NCBI GenBank assembly: GCA_030706585.1 | Contig: JAUZOF010000006.1 | Location: forward strand, 1-34,300 | From: Bacteroidota bacterium | Lineage (GTDB): Bacteria > Bacteroidota > Bacteroidia > Bacteroidales > UBA7332 | Reading direction: 5' to 3' | Length of the DNA: 34,300 bases | Part shown: positions 30,053 to 34,300 of the stretch, piece after piece | Numbering within the stretch: position 1 is the first letter of the stretch | Layout: every line of letters starts with the position of its first letter | The notes under the pieces: model-generated | The model's input: the letters and a program-made list of their open reading frames with translations, nothing else | What the model was told of the DNA's origin: nothing | The model's database searches: none | Position numbers and translations under genes: made by a program

Positions 30053-31375
30053 TCAATATTTTTTCTCCAAAGCCACATCCCGATAGTAATGCAGCAAAAT
30101 ATCACGGTACGAATAACCTTTGTCCCCCATCACGGCAGCGCCAATCTGGCAAAGGCCGACACCATGCCCCCACCCTGCTCCAGTGAGGGTAAAACTTTCG
30201 GGAATAGCATTTTCACCCATAGATTTATCCACGACAAAGGCTGAACTATACAAGTGTGACCCCGAAAGCGATTTGCGAATGAGCAATTCTTTGCCGATTA
30301 CTAATGTCTTTTTCGTACCCACAATGCGTAGTTTTATTAATCTGCCTGAAACGCCCCGCTCCATCGGTTGCAAATCTATAATTTCTCCGAAATCAATTCC
30401 CGTGCGACGACGAATCAGATCTGATATTTCCGATTGAGAATAAGTAACCGTCCAGCGATAAAAGTCGGCTGTCTCCTGATCGTAATTGTTAAGCACCTGA
30501 CTCAGCACTTTTGCATCTTGCGTATTACAGAAGGCGTCCGGCGAAGTGCGAATCCACTTCTCGGCTTCAGCTTCGATGGTCAGGTCGGGCGTGTCGGATA
30601 TAGCGTTTTCGGCACGGTCAAAAACCTTTTGCAGATAAGGATGCGAAGCCGGTTCCCAGCAATTATCGAACTTTTCAAGTACGCCACCGCAACACTTCGA
30701 GAAACGGGCATCACAAATGGCATTATCAGAAATCAGGAGTTCCCCCCGTGTTGCTTCCACGGCTTCCACCACCTTTTCGGTCGATGCGCGGGTGATACCC
30801 TGGTAGCGCTGGCAATGATCGTCGGCACAGACATCGTACAACAGATGATCCTCGCGGTCCCACCACTTGATCCATTCGGTTTCGGTCTGCGTATCCGAAA
30901 CATACGTGACCGATTTTGCCGCCAGATCATTCTTCTTGGCCAACTGCGACAGCAACCAGCTTCGAGAAATGACGGCATGAGCTTTCAGCAGTTCAGGCGA
31001 ACTGGTCGCACTCATCTCAGACGAAATCACGCTTTTGAGATACTCCTCCACCGGAATCAGATTGACGGCAGTGATTTTGTGATTTTCCTGAATCAGTTTG
31101 AGCGAGCCACGAAACGACTGCACCTCTTTGCGCTCCCAATGGAAACCGATACCAATCACCACTTCTTTCAACGTAAATGAAGCATCGTCAGAAGCGGGCT
31201 GAAAAGTCACTTCATCGTAAAATTTACCATTGAAAATGATTTTGGCATCAATCAGATAGGCGGTATAATCGCCGGGATGAAGCTCTTCTGCTCCATTCAG
31301 CAGGTATTTTCCCTGAAAAGAAAACGGAATCTCAATGTCGGAGACTATGCCGACGGAAAGTATGGGTTCTAGCAT
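30053..31375 (-). CDS. SpoIID/LytB-domain protein without signal peptide
   Basis: SpoIID enzymes cleave denuded peptidoglycan strands to leave anhydroMurNAc ends. In 440 residues, IPVEEYLKSVISSEMSATSS holds the catalytic E120 and leads to LLKAHAVISRSWLL. CADDHCQRYQGI (183-194) and the nearby KCCGG resemble the Cys/His zinc-site region. GAGWGHGVGLCQIGAAVMG near the C-terminus is the closing motif. No export signal is seen (MLEPILSVGIVSDIEIPFSF), so the product may be cytoplasmic, unlike sporulation SpoIID. It is the first gene of the recycling operon, about 85 bases below a -7 element. Other starts were considered, but no upstream Met was noticed that adds a signal. Confidence 0.85.
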   Translation of the reverse strand: MLEPILSVGIVSDIEIPFSFQGKYLLNGAEELHPGDYTAYLIDAKIIFNGKFYDEVTFQPASDDASFTLKEVVIGIGFHWERKEVQSFRGSLKLIQENHKITAVNLIPVEEYLKSVISSEMSATSSPELLKAHAVISRSWLLSQLAKKNDLAAKSVTYVSDTQTETEWIKWWDREDHLLYDVCADDHCQRYQGITRASTEKVVEAVEATRGELLISDNAICDARFSKCCGGVLEKFDNCWEPASHPYLQKVFDRAENAISDTPDLTIEAEAEKWIRTSPDAFCNTQDAKVLSQVLNNYDQETADFYRWTVTYSQSEISDLIRRRTGIDFGEIIDLQPMERGVSGRLIKLRIVGTKKTLVIGKELLIRKSLSGSHLYSSAFVVDKSMGENAIPESFTLTGAGWGHGVGLCQIGAAVMGDKGYSYRDILLHYYRDVALEKKY

Positions 31376-31464
31376 GGATCAATGTTATGAAGAAAGTCAG
31401 GAAAATGGATTTCGAATACTCATTCATTCAATCCATCTATCCTTTGCTCCTTTTATTTGAGGTG

Positions 31465-31472
31465 CAAATATA
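31465..31472 (-). promoter_or_regulatory. -7 element of the recycling operon
   Basis: TATATTTG followed by C on the minus strand, about 90 bases upstream of the SpoIID-type ATG. The -33 region is poor. The palindrome array begins about 100 bases further upstream. Confidence 0.5.
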
Positions 31473-31533
31473 ACGAATCAAGAGGGGATTTTAAGATTAA
31501 AAACGGGAAGTTGACGGAATAATTCAGCTCTAA

Positions 31534-31889
31534 ATGAATGGAATCTAATTTTCAGCCGTTGAAGGGCTGCCTGTAAAAATCTAAAAGATAAAAGTTACGG
31601 TTGAAAACCATCCTATAAAATTATAGACTCATTTTCTGTCGGTTGAAAGACCCCTATAAATTTATAGATTCAAGATTTTCCATTATAAGGTCGCCTATAA
31701 ATTTATAGGACCATTTCCAACTACATTTTTTAAGCCTATAAAATTATAGCGTTAAATTCGGCGGTCAATTTTAACGCTATAATTTTATAGGACAAATTTC
31801 AATCGCCGAAATCCGATCTATAATTTTACAGGATGATTTTCGACGGTCAAAAATCATATTCCGTAAGCTTAGAATCCAATTCCATTCAT
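31534..31889. repeat. 11-base inverted repeat flanking the palindrome array
   Basis: ATGAATGGAAT (31534-31544) and its exact reverse complement ATTCCATTCAT (31879-31889) bracket the whole array, giving a unit of 356 bases. No target-site duplication was evident and no transposase lies inside. Confidence 0.6.
31570..31832. repeat. Array of 16-base palindromes spaced exactly 41 bases
   Basis: The palindrome CCTATAAAWTTATAGR occurs at 31612, 31653, 31694, 31735, 31776 and 31817, each exactly 41 bases after the last; the final one ends at 31832. A degenerate copy stands at 31570 (42 bases before). The 25-base spacers are not unique: the box CGGTTGAA/CGGTCAA recurs 13-14 bases before several palindromes (31598, 31640, 31762, 31844). 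The section 31735-31791 is itself a near-perfect 24-25-bp hairpin with an 8-base loop. No open frame fits here. Its nature is unknown; see findings. Confidence 0.9.
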
Positions 31890-31977
31890 GCATTTCCACC
31901 AATATCATTTACAGCTAATGATTTTAAATCCAATTGCTACAATACAATCCGATTCATTTCCAAATTAAATCGTCGGA

Positions 31978-32007
31978 TTTGATTTCCGGAAATAATCGTT
32001 ACCTTTG
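31978..32007 (+). promoter_or_regulatory. Promoter of the btuB transcript
   Basis: TTTG (31978-31981), an 18-base spacer and TACCTTTG followed by C (32000-32007) match the consensus apart from a spacer one base short. Transcription would begin just before the riboswitch. Confidence 0.7.
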
Positions 32008-32013
32008 CAACCG

Positions 32014-32195
32014 CTTTGGTTCCGAAGCCGCATTCGCGGTCGAGGATGAAAAGGGAATCCGGTGAGAATCCGGAACAGTCCCGCTGCTGTAAGCTTCACC
32101 AAACGTTTGGGCAAAACTTTCGCCACTGTCATGCGACGGGAAGGCCGCCCCAAACGGAAGTAAGTCAGAAGACCTGCCACGGCAACGTTAGTTCA
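32014..32195 (+). promoter_or_regulatory. Adenosylcobalamin riboswitch
   Basis: The 182-base leader contains the conserved cobalamin aptamer core (32051-32094: the GGGAATC...GTGAGAATCC...AACAGTCCCGC...CTGTAA series), then GCCACTG (32122-32128), GACGGGAAGG, and the closing box AGTCAGAAGACCTGCC (32163-32178). Binding of adenosylcobalamin would shut down the receptor downstream. No clear terminator hairpin was found in the 130 bases to the probable start, so the control may be on translation. Edges are approximate. Confidence 0.93.
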
Positions 32196-32322
32196 AAAGC
32201 TTTCGAGGATAAAGCTGAGAAACATCCGCAAACTGATTTACTTCTTTTGCCCTTGTTGCAATCATTTATTCTGAAAGCTGTCATTGTGACTAGTCATTAC
32301 TTGTTACCTAAACACAGTTATT

Positions 32323-34300
32323 TTGATTCAAAAACGTCCATATCGAATCACATTCCGCCTCCTGAACTTATGTTTGGCTTGTGCGGCCTCTTTGTCAGTC
32401 TATTCTGAGACCGAAAAAGATTCCGTAAAAACCCAGGTTAAGTTGCAGGAAGTACTCGTGAATGGACACAACTCTCAAGTAGTCAGAGCTGCGATGCCTG
32501 TGCAGTTATTTACCGAAAATGAAATAAGCCGGTTGAATGCAGCTTCCATCTCAGACGTTGCCAAACATTTTGCCGGAGTGACTGTAAAGGATTACGGCGG
32601 CATTGGCGGATTAAAAACGGTTTCATTACGAGGTTTGGGTGCCCAGCATACCGGGGTGAGCTACGATGGTATCATGCTGAGTGATATCCAAAGCGGACAA
32701 ATCGACCTCAGCCGTTTTTCCCTGGATAACATCTCTGATATTTCGTTGAACAACGGCCAACCCAACGACATTTTCCAGACCGCACGCATGTTTGCTGCTG
32801 CGGGAGTGCTTTGCCTCAATACGAAATTGCCGGAATATGATGGAAAGAATCAACTGAGAGGAAATGCTACTGTAAAAACGGGATCATTCGGGTTATTTAA
32901 TCCGTCATTGTTCATGAATCGGACATTTGGTAAGAAATGGGCGATGAATGTATCGGCTGATGGAATTTTAGCGGATGGGAAATACAAGTTTATCCAATAT
33001 TACGGTTCCAGTTCCAATATTGGCGAAATTCTTTCCCGTAAAAACAGTGATGTCAAAAGTATCAGAACAGAACTTAATACACGTTTTGCTCTACACTCCA
33101 ACGAAAACATTTTACTAAAGCTCAATTATTACAATTCAGAAAGAGGATTGCCCGGCCCTGTTGTATTTTATAATTCATATAGTGCCAAAAGACTTTCCGA
33201 AAATAATTTCATCTCACAACTTCATTACGAAAACAAGGAATCGAATAAAATACAATACCAGGCATCGGCCAAATACAATCGTAACTTTAATTCCTTCCTG
33301 GATAAAGATTCAACGTATAATGATCCGGGAGTACAAGCAGGAGAACGGCACGAAAAATATACTCAGAACGAGATATATCTCACCTCAACTGTGAAATACA
33401 TCTATAATGATAACTTAGCCTCGGCTCTTGCAGTTGACTGGTGGTATAATAACCTCTTCAAATATGCCAGCAATCCTTTTGCTAAGTTTAATTACCCAAC
33501 CAGACATAACGGACTGGCTAACTTTTCGACTAAATACGTTACGGAATTCTGGAGTATTAACGGGAATCTGCTTTATACTTTAACCCGTGAGCAGGTTAAA
33601 ACCGGCGTCGCGGCTAAAAATCAAAACAAATTGAGTCCGACAATCGGACTTTCTTACAAACCATTCAAAAGCAGAGAGTTCAGAGTCAGATCATATTACA
33701 AGGAGGAGTTTAGAGTCCCTACATTTAATGACCTCTATTATCAGGACTTTGGAAATACGTCTTTACGTCCGGAACAAACCCGACAGTACGATGCTGGAAT
33801 TACCTTCTCTTCAAACACATTGTTAAGGGAAGCTGAGTTGTCTATCACATCTGACTTTTATTACAATAATATCACTGACAAAATCATTGCCATCCCCAAA
33901 GATCTGTTTCACTGGACAATGATCAATAAAGGAAAAGTTGATATCCTTGGCTGTGACGTAACGCTAGATTTCAGGAAAAAGGTTAGTCAGAAGCAAGTAT
34001 ACATCATCTTTAAGGGGAATTATACCTTTCAGGATATAAAAGATGTGACTCCCCGTAGCTCAACATATGGCAAACAGTTGATATACTCGCCCAAACATAC
34101 CGGAGGCTGCTCCTTAGCTTTATCCGGGCCGGGATATGAAGCAGGTTATAATCTCTGTTTTGTAAGTAGTCGCCTAACAGACAACTATCCGTTTAACACG
34201 CTGAAAGGATATCAGGATCATTCCCTGTTTGCCCAAAAGAAATTCAACAAACTGAATATAAAATGTGAAGTAAATAATCTGTTAAACAAGCAATTTGAAG
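32323..34300 (+). CDS. btuB: TonB-dependent vitamin B12 receptor (partial, C-terminus outside window)
   Basis: An outer-membrane active transporter, here under cobalamin control and so probably a B12 or corrinoid receptor. The 659 visible codons start at the TTG at 32323: no in-frame ATG lies between the TGA at 32287 and residue 58, while this TTG gives a basic start and hydrophobic signal (MIQKRPYRITFRLLNLCLAC). TonB box-like VKLQEVLVNGHNSQ follows, then a plug domain (SISDVAKHFAGVTVKDYGG, VSLRGLGAQHTGVSYDGIM) and a beta-barrel with many aromatic-rich strands and RVPTFNDLYYQDFGNTSLRP. The frame stays open to the last base, near the family's end (VNNLLNKQFE). The specificity is inferred from the riboswitch. 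Confidence 0.87.
   Translation, partial: MIQKRPYRITFRLLNLCLACAASLSVYSETEKDSVKTQVKLQEVLVNGHNSQVVRAAMPVQLFTENEISRLNAASISDVAKHFAGVTVKDYGGIGGLKTVSLRGLGAQHTGVSYDGIMLSDIQSGQIDLSRFSLDNISDISLNNGQPNDIFQTARMFAAAGVLCLNTKLPEYDGKNQLRGNATVKTGSFGLFNPSLFMNRTFGKKWAMNVSADGILADGKYKFIQYYGSSSNIGEILSRKNSDVKSIRTELNTRFALHSNENILLKLNYYNSERGLPGPVVFYNSYSAKRLSENNFISQLHYENKESNKIQYQASAKYNRNFNSFLDKDSTYNDPGVQAGERHEKYTQNEIYLTSTVKYIYNDNLASALAVDWWYNNLFKYASNPFAKFNYPTRHNGLANFSTKYVTEFWSINGNLLYTLTREQVKTGVAAKNQNKLSPTIGLSYKPFKSREFRVRSYYKEEFRVPTFNDLYYQDFGNTSLRPEQTRQYDAGITFSSNTLLREAELSITSDFYYNNITDKIIAIPKDLFHWTMINKGKVDILGCDVTLDFRKKVSQKQVYIIFKGNYTFQDIKDVTPRSSTYGKQLIYSPKHTGGCSLALSGPGYEAGYNLCFVSSRLTDNYPFNTLKGYQDHSLFAQKKFNKLNIKCEVNNLLNKQFE

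Noticed and set aside
31570-31832. CRISPR array
   Set aside because: Repeats are only 16 bases and palindromic, spacers are 25 bases and share sequence with one another, and no cas gene is in the window.
32016-32408. Plus-strand open frame of 130 codons
   Set aside because: It lies over the cobalamin riboswitch and ends inside the receptor gene in another frame; composition is not protein-like.

Overview
The window comes from a member of the Bacteroidota, most likely order Bacteroidales. The evidence is the TAnnTTTG-type -7 promoter element ahead of many genes (often without a Shine-Dalgarno sequence), a secreted protein with a type IX secretion (type B) sorting domain, PorT-like and OmpA-like outer-membrane proteins, an SLBB/Wzz export pair, and a cobalamin-riboswitch-controlled TonB receptor. 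Twenty-eight protein genes (two cut by the window edges) and two initiator tRNA genes can be supported.

Layout. 1-2255 (minus): pth and rplY for translation, a membrane zinc peptidase and a single-cluster ferredoxin, the last two with clear terminators. 2256-2835 has no gene but holds a large imperfect inverted repeat. 2836-4035 (minus) is a sulfide:quinone-oxidoreductase-like flavoprotein, divergent from an EFR1-type flavodoxin/ferredoxin membrane protein (4344-5384), followed by tex and an unusual cytidylyltransferase-GHMP-kinase-like fusion (7719-8867). 9081-9442 is a tandem duplication of an initiator tRNA with its promoter. 9457-11821 (minus) holds a lytic transglycosylase and a T9SS-exported protein; 12015-14676 (plus) a LysM/periplasmic-binding-fold protein with a PorT-type barrel; 14723-17545 (minus) uvrA.

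17546-20994 looks like an accessory stretch: a dispersed palindrome, a small lipoprotein, a highly structured 350-base leader ahead of a DUF6261-type gene, a 54-residue protein, and two genes whose first 59 bases are near-identical copies although the rest of the proteins is unrelated. 21241-24817 encodes an SLBB export protein and a Wzz-type protein without glycosyltransferases; 25058-26692 an OmpA protein with a C-terminal LysM-like tail.

26738-31375 (minus) reads as one peptidoglycan-recycling cluster: a SpoIID-type glycan enzyme, an AmpG-like importer, an AmgK-like sugar kinase and a MurU-like nucleotidyltransferase, with dispersed palindromic repeats in the gaps. The last 2.9 kb holds the most unusual DNA: seven 16-base palindromes, the last six exactly 41 bases apart, flanked by an 11-base inverted repeat. 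It lies between the recycling operon and a cobalamin riboswitch with a btuB-type receptor gene that has no in-frame ATG start and runs off the window.

Coordinates and motifs were read by eye. Family names rest on recognised motifs, not on database searches.
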